Positions 35,564 through 44,676 of a DNA stretch of 64,000 nucleotides are shown here, piece by piece (the first letter of the stretch is position 1; the number at the start of each line of letters is the position of its first letter). The notes under the pieces were generated by a model. That model was not told the DNA's origin. It did not search any database and saw only the letters and a list, made by a program, of their open reading frames with translations. The stretch lies in contig NZ_MWQK01000005.1 in NCBI RefSeq assembly GCF_002210425.1, positions 310,001 to 374,000 of the forward strand. The letters run 5' to 3'. A program made the position numbers and the translations under genes. The stretch is from Fibrobacter sp. UWB2. Lineage in GTDB: Bacteria > Fibrobacterota > Fibrobacteria > Fibrobacterales > Fibrobacteraceae.

Positions 35564-36847
35564 TTAGTCGAGATCAACAATGATGCTCTGGTCGCGCTTA
35601 GCACCGATAGAAATCATACCGATCTTCACGCCGACAAGTTCAGCCATGCGTTCGAGATACTTGCGAGCGTTAGCCGGCAATTCTTCGAGCTTACGGCACT
35701 TGGTGGTATCGCACTTCCAGCCCGGCATTTCTTCGTAAACCGGCACGCAACGTCCGACCTTGGAAAGCTGGTTCGGGAAGTTTTCGATCTTTTCACCGTC
35801 GCATTCATAGTGAGTGCAAATCTTGATGGTGTCGAACGTGTCGAGCACGTCGAGCTTCGTGATGGCGAGGTGCGTAAGGCCATTCACCACGGCAGCCTTG
35901 CGGACCACCGGAGCGTCGAACCAACCGCAGCGGCGGTTACGACCGGTCGTTGCACCGTATTCGTTACCGATCTTGCGGAGCGTGTCGCCCGTTTCGTCCA
36001 AAAGTTCGGTCGGGAACGGACCGTTACCCACGCGGGTCGTGTAAGCCTTGACGACACCGACAACCTGGTCGATAGCCGTGGGGCCAATGCCTGCGCCGCA
36101 GCTTGCGTAACCGGCAACAGTGTTGCTGGAGGTCACGAACGGGTAAGTACCCTGGTCGACGTCAAGGATAGTACCCTGAGCACCTTCGAACACGAGGCGC
36201 TTGCCTTCCTTCACTGCCTTGTAGAGCATTTCGCTCACGTCGGCAACGAACGGCTTGATCTTCTGGCCGAGTTCGAGGTAGTCCTTGATGACCACTTCCG
36301 GATCGATTTCCGGAACATCGTACATCACCTTAAATTCTTCGTTGTGGACCTTGGCCATGGCTTCGACGCGCGGACGGAGTTCGCGTTCGTCCATGAGGTC
36401 ACCCACGCGGACACCGATGCGGTTCACCTTGTCGCTATAGCACGGACCGATACCGCGACCCGTAGTACCGATAGCGGCCTTGCCGGCCTTCTTTTCCTTG
36501 GCGCGGTCCAAGGTGGAGTGGTACGGGAGCACGACGTGTGCGTTGTTAGCGATGAACAGACGGCCTTCCGGGTTGATGCCCTTCGTGTGGAGGTCTGCAA
36601 TTTCGTTCAGAGTCTGGATCGGGTCGAGCACGACACCGTTACCGATGACGCAAATCTTGTCCGGGTGCATAATGCCCGAGGGAATAAGGTGGAAGACGAA
36701 CTTCTTGTCGCCAACTTCCACAGTGTGACCGGCGTTAGCGCCGCCCTGGAAACGCACGATATAGTCTGCATCGAGCGTTAAGAAATCTACAACCTTGGCT
36801 TTTCCTTCGTCACCCCACTGGGAGCCGATAACAACACGATTTGCCAT
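35564..36847 (-). CDS. purA: Adenylosuccinate synthetase
   Basis: PurA joins IMP and aspartate with GTP in AMP synthesis. The 427-residue length is normal. The P-loop region reads GSQWGDEGKAKVVD, where the usual sequence has KGK; the Ala is a small departure. Other signatures are FQGGANAGHTVEVG, the IMP loop AIGTTGRGIGPCYSDK, EGAQGTILDVDQGTYPFVTSSNT and TTGRNRRCGWFD (base and aspartate-binding region). AAGGATTT supports the ATG. A candidate -7 box (TATCTTTA) lies about 80 bp upstream in the 211-bp region shared with the + strand gene at 37059. The Crp-family gene follows. Confidence 0.97.
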   Translation of the reverse strand: MANRVVIGSQWGDEGKAKVVDFLTLDADYIVRFQGGANAGHTVEVGDKKFVFHLIPSGIMHPDKICVIGNGVVLDPIQTLNEIADLHTKGINPEGRLFIANNAHVVLPYHSTLDRAKEKKAGKAAIGTTGRGIGPCYSDKVNRIGVRVGDLMDERELRPRVEAMAKVHNEEFKVMYDVPEIDPEVVIKDYLELGQKIKPFVADVSEMLYKAVKEGKRLVFEGAQGTILDVDQGTYPFVTSSNTVAGYASCGAGIGPTAIDQVVGVVKAYTTRVGNGPFPTELLDETGDTLRKIGNEYGATTGRNRRCGWFDAPVVRKAAVVNGLTHLAITKLDVLDTFDTIKICTHYECDGEKIENFPNQLSKVGRCVPVYEEMPGWKCDTTKCRKLEELPANARKYLERMAELVGVKIGMISIGAKRDQSIIVDLD

Positions 36848-37046
36848 AAATCCTTCGTTTTATTTCTTTGACAACCGAAACGGTTTCCCCAAGGTACTTC
36901 CCTGGAGCCCTTTTTCGCCATAAAGATAGTAAGAGCTACCATAAAAAGCGAACTTTACGCCCAAAATTAACTCACAATTTACCCCTAAAAACGAGGTCAA
37001 ATCAAGGCGTTTCATTTTTGCGCGCTCCCGTAAAATACAAATTTCT

Positions 37047-37054
37047 TATCTTTA
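37047..37054 (+). promoter_or_regulatory. Candidate -7 box four bases before a start codon
   Basis: TATCTTTA ends 4 bp before the ATG at 37059. It resembles the TAnnTTTG boxes before ispA and the two FISUMP cassette regulators and suggests a leaderless message. No convincing -33 element at the expected distance was found. Confidence 0.4.
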
Positions 37055-37058
37055 GGCC

Positions 37059-37526
37059 ATGCCAGAAGAAATTACATCGCAAATCAAGAGGCTCGCGCCG
37101 CTTCTCGAAGAAGATTCCGAAGTTTTTCGCGAACTCACTACGTTCTTTGGCAAGAATGCCAAAATCGAGATGCACCACGGCGACCTTTCCAAGTTCCTTC
37201 AGGACAACAGAACGTTCGAAGTCGTGCGCGTGAGCGGCAAGAGCTACAAGGACTGCGTTTACGAGCTTGTGGACAACTATCCCGAAATGATGGACAGCAT
37301 CGGCATGTTGCGCTACTACAAGGCGCCAACCGGGAATATCAAGTGGGAAGAAGTCGAAGCCGCCGAAATTGCGATGGGCAATGAACTCACGATGAACGCC
37401 TACGGGTGGGCTCCTGACGCCTGGACGATTTTCGAAAACAACGCATTCGACGAAGCCACCGCGCCAGAGGACAAAAAAGGCGACTACAGCCTCGTGGCAA
37501 TAGTCGCGCTAGATTCGTTGCTGTAG
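37059..37526 (+). CDS. Small cytoplasmic protein of unknown function
   Basis: The 155-residue product has no signal or membrane segment. It is acidic, with EEDSEVFRELTTFFGKNAKIE near the start, and Trp-containing segments near the end (NIKWEEVEAAEIAMGN, MNAYGWAPDAWTIFENNAF). I recognise no family. Coding signs are good: codon use resembles its neighbours and the frame is closed by a stop followed by a hairpin (37547-37560). No Shine-Dalgarno sequence is present before the ATG, but a promoter-like box is 4 bp away. Confidence 0.6.
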   Translation: MPEEITSQIKRLAPLLEEDSEVFRELTTFFGKNAKIEMHHGDLSKFLQDNRTFEVVRVSGKSYKDCVYELVDNYPEMMDSIGMLRYYKAPTGNIKWEEVEAAEIAMGNELTMNAYGWAPDAWTIFENNAFDEATAPEDKKGDYSLVAIVALDSLL

Positions 37527-37546
37527 CGGTTTTGGGGTATGAGCTC

Positions 37547-37560
37547 GGAGCTAAAGCTCC
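37547..37560. repeat. Hairpin GGAGCTAAAGCTCC
   Basis: GGAGCT and AGCTCC flank AA, a 6-bp stem with a tiny loop, followed by TTTG. A longer hairpin with the same core (AGAGCTAAAGCTCT) is at 39325. It stands between the 37059 gene and the decayed hydrolase, and may end the former's transcript. Confidence 0.45.
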
Positions 37561-37578
37561 TTTGAGGTATGGGCAATT

Positions 37579-38098
37579 TCATTCAGAATTTTCACTCACA
37601 CCCCATGCCTTTACTTCTTGGGCTTATTCAATCAAAGTTCGACGATGACCAAATCGTTTATTTTTATTCCAAGTTCTATCACCAAGTTCTACAGCATTGT
37701 TCTTGGAACTGTTTCTTGTATTAGAAAACGCACGCCAATTATAAACATAAGAATTGCGAACATAATCATAACCAGCATTCCATTTAGGTTCTTCCAAAAT
37801 ATTATGCGAAATCCATCTTGTCACACGATCATCAGACGTATAGCCACCCATGGTAGCAGCACCCATACGATCATGGAACATTACCAGAATCAGGGTCAGC
37901 TGCAAGTCTTTCTGAAAGCAAAGCAAACGCATCATCTACCGAACTTGCGCATCTTTCAATAAAACCACTAGAAGAATCAGCTGCACCATGAACAAGGACC
38001 ACATTGTACTTCGTTACGGATTCCATCGGTTGCGGAAGCAATGCCCATAAATCAGAAAGAAAACAGAAAAGAACAAGAACAGCGTATAAACGTTTCAT
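37579..38098 (-). pseudogene. Decayed secreted alpha/beta-hydrolase-like gene (frameshift plus nonsense)
   Basis: The first frame gives a signal peptide (MKRLYAVLVLFCFLSDLWA) and the motif YNVVLVHGAADSSSGF, then ends with a stop at 37871. The adjoining frame continues the protein (MFHDRMGAATMGGYTSDDRV, ISHNILEEPKW, YVYNWRAFSNT, GDRTWNKNKRF, GHRRTLIE) to a stop at 37624, after which AQEVKAWGVSENSE is still readable. The natural join is near 37885-37890 and needs one base change, and a second defect (stop at 37624) follows. The gene overlaps the lipoprotein gene at 38095 by 4 bp (ATGA), so it was once the second gene of a coupled pair. Confidence 0.7.
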
Positions 38099-39069
38099 AA
38101 TCTTCCTTCCACGACATACAAATCATCGTCAACATCGTATTTTATTTCCGAACCCACAGAATCAATAAATGACGAGTATATTTTATCCATTCTTATCATA
38201 GGAGTAACAGGATTTAATGGATTGATTATATTAAGAGTCCAACCATTCAAAGGGTTTGATTTTCCATCCAGAAGCCGAGTCGGATGATCGAGCAAAAACC
38301 ATTTTCCACCGATAATTTTCACGTTATCCTCCGACACTATAGACCAATTTGCATTTTCCCAAACCAGAGAATCCGTTTTACGTCCATTCTTATAGAGCCT
38401 AACCCCATAACGTCCATCTTCGTATATAGCCTTCAAACATATTTCATCTCCATCCAAATAAGTCGCATCCTCACATTCATCGAGCCATGCGTATTCACCA
38501 TCCATCGTAAGTTGATTCACATTTCCTGTTGATGTATCCAAAACTGCATAGTCACACCCCTTAGTCCCAATCAAGAGAACATTTCCATTTTTCCATGGTC
38601 TAAAACGAGTGTGCTTAGCCCCATCATATCCGTTACAAGGAGCAACCCATTTTAAACTCTTTACATTTGTCGGTTTTTCACCAATTTTCCAAAACCCAAA
38701 TTTACGCTTGTCATCCATCAAAAAAATAACGGAAGAATCTCTGAAAAATCCTCTCATAAAACTCACAGAGTAATCCAAGGTATCCCCCCAATAAATAGGT
38801 TGTTTTTTTCTATAATTTGCGAGATACAAGCCATCGTTGCTCCCACCTTCAATACAGTCATCATAGCCCAAGGGTCCAACACCTTCATCACATTTTTTAT
38901 AGGACCTACGATTATAAAGCAGCGCAAGAGAATCATCTACAAGCGAAACAACTCTTGGAGCCGAACGATCTTCCCACTTAAAAGTTGTATTATCCCCACA
39001 CCCCCACACGCCTATGCAAGCAAGTAGGGCAACTAACGCCACTTGAAACTTTTTCATTCCACCCTTCAT
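38095..39069 (-). CDS. Lipoprotein, possibly beta-propeller-like, unknown function
   Basis: A strong GGGAGGAA lies 5 bp before the ATG at 39069, giving a 324-residue product rather than the longer frame. It has a lipoprotein signal (KKFQVALVALLACIGVWGC). The mature part is beta-rich with repeated short strands and values-like text (VVSLVDDSLALLYNRRSYKK, NGNVLLIGTKGCDYAVLDTS, DGEYAWLDECEDATYLDGDE, DGRYGVRLYKNGRKTDSLVW), which fits a propeller, but I recognise no named family. The gene is richer in A+T than most here. It overlaps the decayed hydrolase gene at its end. Confidence 0.65.
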   Translation of the reverse strand: MKGGMKKFQVALVALLACIGVWGCGDNTTFKWEDRSAPRVVSLVDDSLALLYNRRSYKKCDEGVGPLGYDDCIEGGSNDGLYLANYRKKQPIYWGDTLDYSVSFMRGFFRDSSVIFLMDDKRKFGFWKIGEKPTNVKSLKWVAPCNGYDGAKHTRFRPWKNGNVLLIGTKGCDYAVLDTSTGNVNQLTMDGEYAWLDECEDATYLDGDEICLKAIYEDGRYGVRLYKNGRKTDSLVWENANWSIVSEDNVKIIGGKWFLLDHPTRLLDGKSNPLNGWTLNIINPLNPVTPMIRMDKIYSSFIDSVGSEIKYDVDDDLYVVEGRL

Positions 39070-39509
39070 AAAATTCCTCCCTTGTCGCTGCAAACCGACA
39101 AGAAAACAAATATCCAAAGTAAATATAAATAATGATTCGAACAAAATTAAATAAGAGATTTTGCCGACAGCCCATCCCAACCAAATGCAAGTTCATCTAT
39201 GTTTAAAATTTTCAAAGATGAATTTATATAAAATTTCTTATAACTTTAAGATGCATTGTCCAAGTAGATGACAGCATGTATAAAAGCAAAGACAAAGGCG
39301 AAGCCGTCCCCATCCGCGGATCATGACCACATAAGAGCTAAAGCTCTAAGTGGTCAAAGACAACAAGTGCGGCATGACAGAGCAATAAACAAAATTTAAC
39401 CGGATCCTTCACCCTTTGGGTTCAGGATGACGTCAAAAAGGCGATGCCCGCTTAGTGGCGGGCATGACAAAGTGCAACCGGCTATCAACTAATAACCAAT
39501 GACTAACAG
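39070..39509. repeat. 440-bp gene-free stretch: AT-rich segment plus REP-like hairpins
   Basis: No gene is seen. The part next to the lipoprotein gene is AT-rich and must hold its promoter. Then come a 31-bp hairpin GACCAC...GTGGTC with inner AGAGCT/AGCTCT (39325-39355), a half unit AAGTGCGGCATGAC (39366-39378), GGATCCTTCACCCTTTGGG with TTCAGGATGAC (39402-39431), and GATGCCCGC...GCGGGCATGAC (39443-39468). These match the families at 19503-19636 and 47288-47389. They lie downstream of the dacB stop. Confidence 0.65.
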
Positions 39510-41660
39510 CTAATGCTGTATAAACTTGAAGAACGTGACGCCGGGGACTTTACGAGTCTGCAAGTATTCGGCGAGCGGAACTTCAACAACCTGCTTCCTT
39601 TGCGATGACGCATGGCGCAGTATCGGCTTTTGCCCCGGATTGAAAATTACAAATCCCGTATGCGTGAGGTCAATCTTGTCCGACGTTCCGACAATTCCCA
39701 CGCCAAGAACTTTCATTGTACCCTTGTACGTTTTCTTCGCCATTTCAATCGCCTTGTCCAAAGGCATGTAGCGCACTTTAACAGGCGTTTCCTTGCCCGT
39801 GTATTTCAGGTTATGGTTGCTGAAGAATTCCCTCTTGGGCATCGTGCGTTCGACCGAAACTTCGTTTTCCATCGGAATGACCTTGGCATACTTGCCTTCG
39901 CCAATCCAGTCGTCGAGCAGGTAGTGTTTGCGATTGAGGTAACTCACCTTGCCTCCTTTGTAGCGGAGGCGTTGTAACTGGCGATACAGAGACTTTTCGC
40001 TCTTGGCCATCGCAAGGGCAACGACATGTTCCAAATACGTCACGCAATCGACAGAGTCCAGATAAACTAGCGGCTTATCTTCAACCGTATCCAAATGGCC
40101 TTCGCCCATCGGGCCAAGCTTGTAAGGAGTTCCAATCAATCGCTTCGAGAAATAATCCAAGCGCTTGTTGAGTCCGCTAACACCTTGGGCATCGAGCCAC
40201 AAAGTCTTCATTTGCAAAAGCGACTTGTAATTATTGTTGGTGTAGCTGATAAGGCGCATCCAGAGCGTATCGAGAACATCCTTGCTCTTGTAATCCGGAT
40301 TGGTATTGGTGCCGTTCAGGTACATGGCCGCCGTCAGCGTGTCACCATCCATCGTGTAGATGTAGCCGACCAATGCATGGACTTCTGCGATGTAGCCCGT
40401 CTTGAATCGAGTAAGCCACGGGGCTTCAAAATCGATCATTCGCTTTGCACCGGAACCCACGCCCGGACTTGCAAAACTATTGATATAGTAGGCGCCCTTC
40501 GGGTGGCGAGCCATCTTTGCAAGCAATCTCGTGACCGTCGACGGTTTCACCTTGTTTTCAGGAGAAAGTCCACTGCCATCCCAGACATCAAAATCGGACT
40601 GCTTAATGCCCATATCCTGGAGGAACCTGCGTTCTGCCTTGCGACCACCTTCGACACTACCTTCGCCTGCGATTTGCGCCCCGAGATTGCGCAACAGCGT
40701 TTCGGCATGGAAATTCTGGCTGCGCTGATTGATTTCATCGAGGATGCTCAAGAGAGGCGCCGCCGAATACGAGAACTTTTTCAGTTCAGTATTGGAAGCA
40801 ATCGTTGCATCTTCTTTAAAGACAACGCCACGGTCCTTGAGCGCGTACATAAACGCCGCCCTGAAATATCCAATCGGATTACGGATGGGGAGCACCATAC
40901 TTGCAGAATCGATATCTTCGCCAATTGTTCCGCCCAGCGTAATGATGGACTTGTCGGGGTCAATGGAATACACCCACTTTTTCTTGAGACCCTTGACGGT
41001 CTTTAAGTTGTTCACAACCTTGACATAGCCCACATCGGGCTGTAACGACACGACCGCCGTATCGCCACGGAAATAGCCCGGCCAGAATCGGACAGTCACG
41101 CAGTTGTCATTGAATCCAAGCGGGCCAATTTCGGCACCGTACCAGGAATCGTAATAATTGCGGCGCCAATTTTCCGCTTTCCACGGACCGGTATAATAAC
41201 TTGTATCCAAGTCAATCCGCCCGACAATCGTATCAATGCCCATCGCACGGATGGAATCCGCCATGTTATTCAAGACGTAAAACGGATCGTCGTAATATCT
41301 CGCCGAAATGTTCGGGTCACCCTCGCCGCGGATTTTTAGCGAGCCCGTCAGCGTGTGCCTTTTGGCATTAACATCGCCAAACACCGTCATTTCGGTTTTC
41401 GGCTCGTAATCAAGCGGCAAAAAATGGATTGCGGCAGCAGTCGTCAAGGTTTTAAGCGTACTTGCAGGCGTAAACATTTCATTTCCGTTTACGTTGCCAA
41501 TTTCCTTGCCCATCTTTACAGAGCGCAAAGACATCCCAAAAGTCGTCCCCGGCAAAAGCGAATCGACATAGCTTTTATAAGAGGCCACGTTGACATGTGC
41601 AAAAAGCGGTGCCACAAGGAACGGCAACAAACGGGAAGTCATTTTAAACAACTTATTCAT
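39510..41660 (-). CDS. dacB: D-alanyl-D-alanine carboxypeptidase (PBP4/S13) fused to a DUF1460 amidase-like domain
   Basis: The N-terminal part (about residues 1-450) is an S13 penicillin-binding protein: signal peptide, SxxK as S67-T-L-K70 in FTPASTLKTL, SxN as S314-Q-N, and KTG at 420-422. It trims or cleaves peptide cross-links in peptidoglycan. The C-terminal part (about 485-716) matches DUF1460, an N-acetylmuramoyl-L-alanine amidase-like family, with Cys539 in YLDSVDCVTYLEHVVALA and conserved HTGFVIF. At 716 residues it is far longer than ordinary DacB. Two peptidoglycan activities in one periplasmic chain would couple cross-link cleavage with a second cut. It follows the solute-binding protein gene by 9 bp and aroA before that. 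Confidence 0.88.
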   Translation of the reverse strand: MNKLFKMTSRLLPFLVAPLFAHVNVASYKSYVDSLLPGTTFGMSLRSVKMGKEIGNVNGNEMFTPASTLKTLTTAAAIHFLPLDYEPKTEMTVFGDVNAKRHTLTGSLKIRGEGDPNISARYYDDPFYVLNNMADSIRAMGIDTIVGRIDLDTSYYTGPWKAENWRRNYYDSWYGAEIGPLGFNDNCVTVRFWPGYFRGDTAVVSLQPDVGYVKVVNNLKTVKGLKKKWVYSIDPDKSIITLGGTIGEDIDSASMVLPIRNPIGYFRAAFMYALKDRGVVFKEDATIASNTELKKFSYSAAPLLSILDEINQRSQNFHAETLLRNLGAQIAGEGSVEGGRKAERRFLQDMGIKQSDFDVWDGSGLSPENKVKPSTVTRLLAKMARHPKGAYYINSFASPGVGSGAKRMIDFEAPWLTRFKTGYIAEVHALVGYIYTMDGDTLTAAMYLNGTNTNPDYKSKDVLDTLWMRLISYTNNNYKSLLQMKTLWLDAQGVSGLNKRLDYFSKRLIGTPYKLGPMGEGHLDTVEDKPLVYLDSVDCVTYLEHVVALAMAKSEKSLYRQLQRLRYKGGKVSYLNRKHYLLDDWIGEGKYAKVIPMENEVSVERTMPKREFFSNHNLKYTGKETPVKVRYMPLDKAIEMAKKTYKGTMKVLGVGIVGTSDKIDLTHTGFVIFNPGQKPILRHASSQRKQVVEVPLAEYLQTRKVPGVTFFKFIQH

Positions 41661-41669
41661 GAACGAGAT

Positions 41670-43262
41670 CTACTTTTTTCTTCTTCTAAAGCAAGTGACG
41701 AGAACGCAAATCACCAAAATTCCTGCGCCAACCGAAATGAGCAAATACTTAGATGTATCAAGCCAATCCTTGAATTCATCTGCCGAAGGGTGTTCGTTAC
41801 GGCCAATGATATTCGCTACATTTTTCGGATAAATTTCCTTGTGTTCATAAAGGAAGAACTGCTGGGCCCAATGCATACGCTCCGAGCCCTCTAAAGTATC
41901 GGGATAGCTGAGCAACGCATTGATCTTGGCGTTGGCGTCATAAACCAGTTTTGCAAGGGAGGCGCTTCGTTGTTTTTTGTGTTTCGTATTCACAAACAAC
42001 GCCCCCATGCTGTTCGAAAGGTCAATCAGGACTTTTTCGACCTCGCCCCATTCCGGGATATTCGGGAAACTGCGGCTATGCTCGAGTTCCGCAACAATCT
42101 TGGAATAGCGCGAGTCGCGATTCCAGATGTGGAGAATGCTGCGGTCTGCAGGCAAGAACCCGACCTGGCGCGAAAACGCATCGATGTTGTCGGCACGGAG
42201 CATGTAGGCAAGCAGCTGTTCGGCAAGAGCATACTTGGACGTATCCTTCTTGTTGCCAAGAGCCAAGTGACTTCCGCCCATGAAAGAGAACCTTCCGAAA
42301 GGCCCGGTGGGTAAAACCATCACCTTGATTCCATCTTTTGCAATCGAGGAATTTGCAAGGCCGCCCGCCTGTTCCGGGAATTCCAGTTGCTTAATCAATT
42401 CGGATGTACCGTAATGGAACACGCGCTCCGAACGCACAAAGCCTTCGGCATTGTCCGAGGAGTTTTCGTACAAGCTATGAGGCGCCATCTGCGCATCGCC
42501 CATAATCTTTGCATAAAGCGCAAGCCCGACAAGCGTGTTTGAATCCAAAAGCGCACTGCGGTAGCCCTTGTCTGAAGGCACCACGAAATCACCACCATGG
42601 CTCCAGATAAACGGTGCCATGCACTGTTGGCCCGCCCAGTCGTCTTTACCAGGGAGCGCAATCGGAGTCACCTTGACTCCACTTTCCGTCTTCATGTCCG
42701 ATTTAGCAATCGTCTTCAGCACGCCAAGGAACTGCGGGTACGAATCGATATCGGAATCTTCAAAACCGAGTTCGCTCCAAATCCTTTCGTTCACAAAAAA
42801 GCCACGAACGTCAATAAACCAAGGCACCGCATACGTTTCGGGCTTTCCAGAAATATGCGTACTACGAAGGCCCTCGCCTAAGAATCGAGCCGTATCGATT
42901 TTCGAAATCAAGTCGTCAATAGGACGGATGGCTCCAGTCGCCGCAAAGTGCGGGACCCACGTCGAACCAAGCTGGATTACGTCAGGAGCGACATCATTTG
43001 AATCGGCAAATGCGAAAGTGATTTTTCTGAATGCTTCGCCCCAGCTAAGCGATGTAAGCTTCACCGGGATTCCCGTTTCGCGATAGAACTTTTTCACAAG
43101 GCGCTTCATCGCATTTTTCGAGCCAAGACCATTGTCCATGACCCAAATCGAGAGCGTATCCGCCGCCGTAGCGGGGGCAGCAAGAGCGCCAAACACGAGG
43201 CAGGCGCAAAGCGCGAGCCGAGCAAAACTTGTGGCAACTATCTTCGAGGCGAGGCTTATCAT
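41670..43262 (-). CDS. Family 1 extracellular solute-binding protein with C-terminal membrane anchor
   Basis: The 530-residue product has a signal peptide (SFARLALCACLVFGALAAPATAA) and then the sugar-binding family 1 fold: TLSIWVMDNGLGSKNAMKRL, FYRETGIPVKLTSLSWGEAF, DVIQLGSTWVPHFAATGAI, and later LAYMLRADNIDAFSRQVGFL. These proteins deliver sugars or peptides to ABC importers. Unusually, it ends in a membrane helix and basic tail (LLISVGAGILVICVLVTCFRRRKK) and there are no permease or ATPase genes beside it. The start overlaps the aroA stop by 4 bp (ATGA) and dacB follows by 9 bp. It may be a tethered receptor or scavenger; the ligand is unknown. Confidence 0.83.
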   Translation of the reverse strand: MISLASKIVATSFARLALCACLVFGALAAPATAADTLSIWVMDNGLGSKNAMKRLVKKFYRETGIPVKLTSLSWGEAFRKITFAFADSNDVAPDVIQLGSTWVPHFAATGAIRPIDDLISKIDTARFLGEGLRSTHISGKPETYAVPWFIDVRGFFVNERIWSELGFEDSDIDSYPQFLGVLKTIAKSDMKTESGVKVTPIALPGKDDWAGQQCMAPFIWSHGGDFVVPSDKGYRSALLDSNTLVGLALYAKIMGDAQMAPHSLYENSSDNAEGFVRSERVFHYGTSELIKQLEFPEQAGGLANSSIAKDGIKVMVLPTGPFGRFSFMGGSHLALGNKKDTSKYALAEQLLAYMLRADNIDAFSRQVGFLPADRSILHIWNRDSRYSKIVAELEHSRSFPNIPEWGEVEKVLIDLSNSMGALFVNTKHKKQRSASLAKLVYDANAKINALLSYPDTLEGSERMHWAQQFFLYEHKEIYPKNVANIIGRNEHPSADEFKDWLDTSKYLLISVGAGILVICVLVTCFRRRKK

Positions 43263-44587
43263 TGAGCGAGTCTTCCGAAATCTTCAAAGAATTGGGGATA
43301 AGTCTTGTTCACACACGCAGGGTCGAGAATCTTGATGGGCACGCCACCGAGCGAGACAAGGCTAAAGCACATTGCCATGCGGTGGTCATTGTAAGTTTCA
43401 ATTGTTGCCGGTTGCAGTTCCTTCGGCGGTTCAATCGTAATCGAATCCATGTCAGAGGAGACGGTCGCACCCACTTTGCGGAGTTCTGCCACCATGGCCG
43501 CAATGCGGTCGGTCTCTTTCACGCGCCAGCTGCCAATGCCGCGAATCGTCGTCGGAGCATCTGCAAACAAGGCAAGCACGGCAAGCGTCATTGCTGCATC
43601 AGGAATTTCAACAGCACTAAAATCGCCAAGGCTGCGCAAGCGACGGTCTTTAGGTCCCTTGCAGATAATGCACTTTTCGCCACTGGGTTCTACACTCGGG
43701 ATAACTTCTGCACCCATGCGCTTCAGGACATCGATAAAGGCGATATCGCCCTGGATACTGTCTTCACTAATTCCAAGGACCTTCACTTCACCACCAGAAA
43801 TCGCGGCAGCGGCAAGGGGGTAAGTGGCTGAGCTTGCATCGCCCTCGACATAATAGTCACCGGGGCTCTGGTACACGCCCTGCGGCACGTAGAAGTCCGT
43901 CAGGTCGTTGTGGCGCACGTTCACGCCAAAGCACTTCATCACATCGAGCGTGAGTTCGATGTACGGTGCAGAAATAAGCTCGCCTTCCACATGGATGTGG
44001 AGCGGGGTCTTACAGTACGGAGCGCAAATCAAAAGGGCCGTGAGGTACTGGCTCGAAATGTTACCGCGAACGCTCACATCGCCGCCCTTGAGGCCATCGG
44101 CCTTGATGCGGACCGGCGGGTAGCCTTCGGATTCCAGATACTTGATATCGGCACCAAGCGTACTGAGCGCATCGACCAAGTCGCGAATCGGGCGTTCGCC
44201 CATGCGTTCTTCACCGCGCAAAATGAACTTGCCCCAGCCAAGCGAAAGAGCGGCCGTCAAGGAACGCATCGCCGTACCGGCGTTCCCGAGATAAAGCTCC
44301 ACCGGGAAATTGCCAGCATCAAACGGTTTACCATGGCCTTCAACCACAGCATCCGTATAATCAGCCGAAAAATCGACCTTCACGCCAAGACGTTTTAAAG
44401 CCTCGCCCATATAGCGGGTATCGTCGCTACGCAGCAGGTTGTGCAAGCGAGTTGTCCCGTTAGCAATTGCCGAGATCAAAAGCACACGATTGGTAATGCT
44501 TTTGGACCCCGGAACACGGATAGAACCATTAAATGAATGATAAGCGTCAAGCTGTTTAAAACTAGGGCGAAATTGAGAGTCGTTCAT
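43259..44587 (-). CDS. aroA: 3-phosphoshikimate 1-carboxyvinyltransferase (EPSP synthase)
   Basis: AroA joins phosphoenolpyruvate to shikimate 3-phosphate in aromatic amino acid synthesis. Signatures are VPGSKSITNRVLL (PEP site), LRSDDTRYM, LGNAGTAMRSLTA, and the C-terminal GSWRVKETDR with DHRMAMCFSL. The frame could start at 44656, but the ATG at 44587 gives the expected N-terminus (MNDSQFRPSFKQLDAYHSFN) and 442 residues, so this start is preferred. A possible promoter with TATAAT/TAATTTTT lies between it and the divergent thioesterase gene. The gene is followed, with a 4-bp overlap, by the solute-binding protein. Confidence 0.96.
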   Translation of the reverse strand: MNDSQFRPSFKQLDAYHSFNGSIRVPGSKSITNRVLLISAIANGTTRLHNLLRSDDTRYMGEALKRLGVKVDFSADYTDAVVEGHGKPFDAGNFPVELYLGNAGTAMRSLTAALSLGWGKFILRGEERMGERPIRDLVDALSTLGADIKYLESEGYPPVRIKADGLKGGDVSVRGNISSQYLTALLICAPYCKTPLHIHVEGELISAPYIELTLDVMKCFGVNVRHNDLTDFYVPQGVYQSPGDYYVEGDASSATYPLAAAAISGGEVKVLGISEDSIQGDIAFIDVLKRMGAEVIPSVEPSGEKCIICKGPKDRRLRSLGDFSAVEIPDAAMTLAVLALFADAPTTIRGIGSWRVKETDRIAAMVAELRKVGATVSSDMDSITIEPPKELQPATIETYNDHRMAMCFSLVSLGGVPIKILDPACVNKTYPQFFEDFGRLAQ

Positions 44588-44676
44588 ACAAGAAAAATTA
44601 TACATTATTATCATACCGTGTTTTTTCGCAGGCGTCCAAAGCGAGTCGAAAATCACACAACCACGTGAGGAATATC

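Noticed and set aside
35534-36781. 415-codon + strand frame opposite purA
   Set aside because: Antisense to a complete purA; no family match.
36868-37233. 121-codon + strand frame between purA and the 37059 gene
   Set aside because: It overlaps the better-supported gene at 37059 in another frame and has no ribosome-binding site or domain.
39325-39355. 31-bp hairpin as a terminator of dacB
   Set aside because: No T-run follows on either strand and it lies about 150 bp past the dacB stop, so it is listed as a repeat element only.
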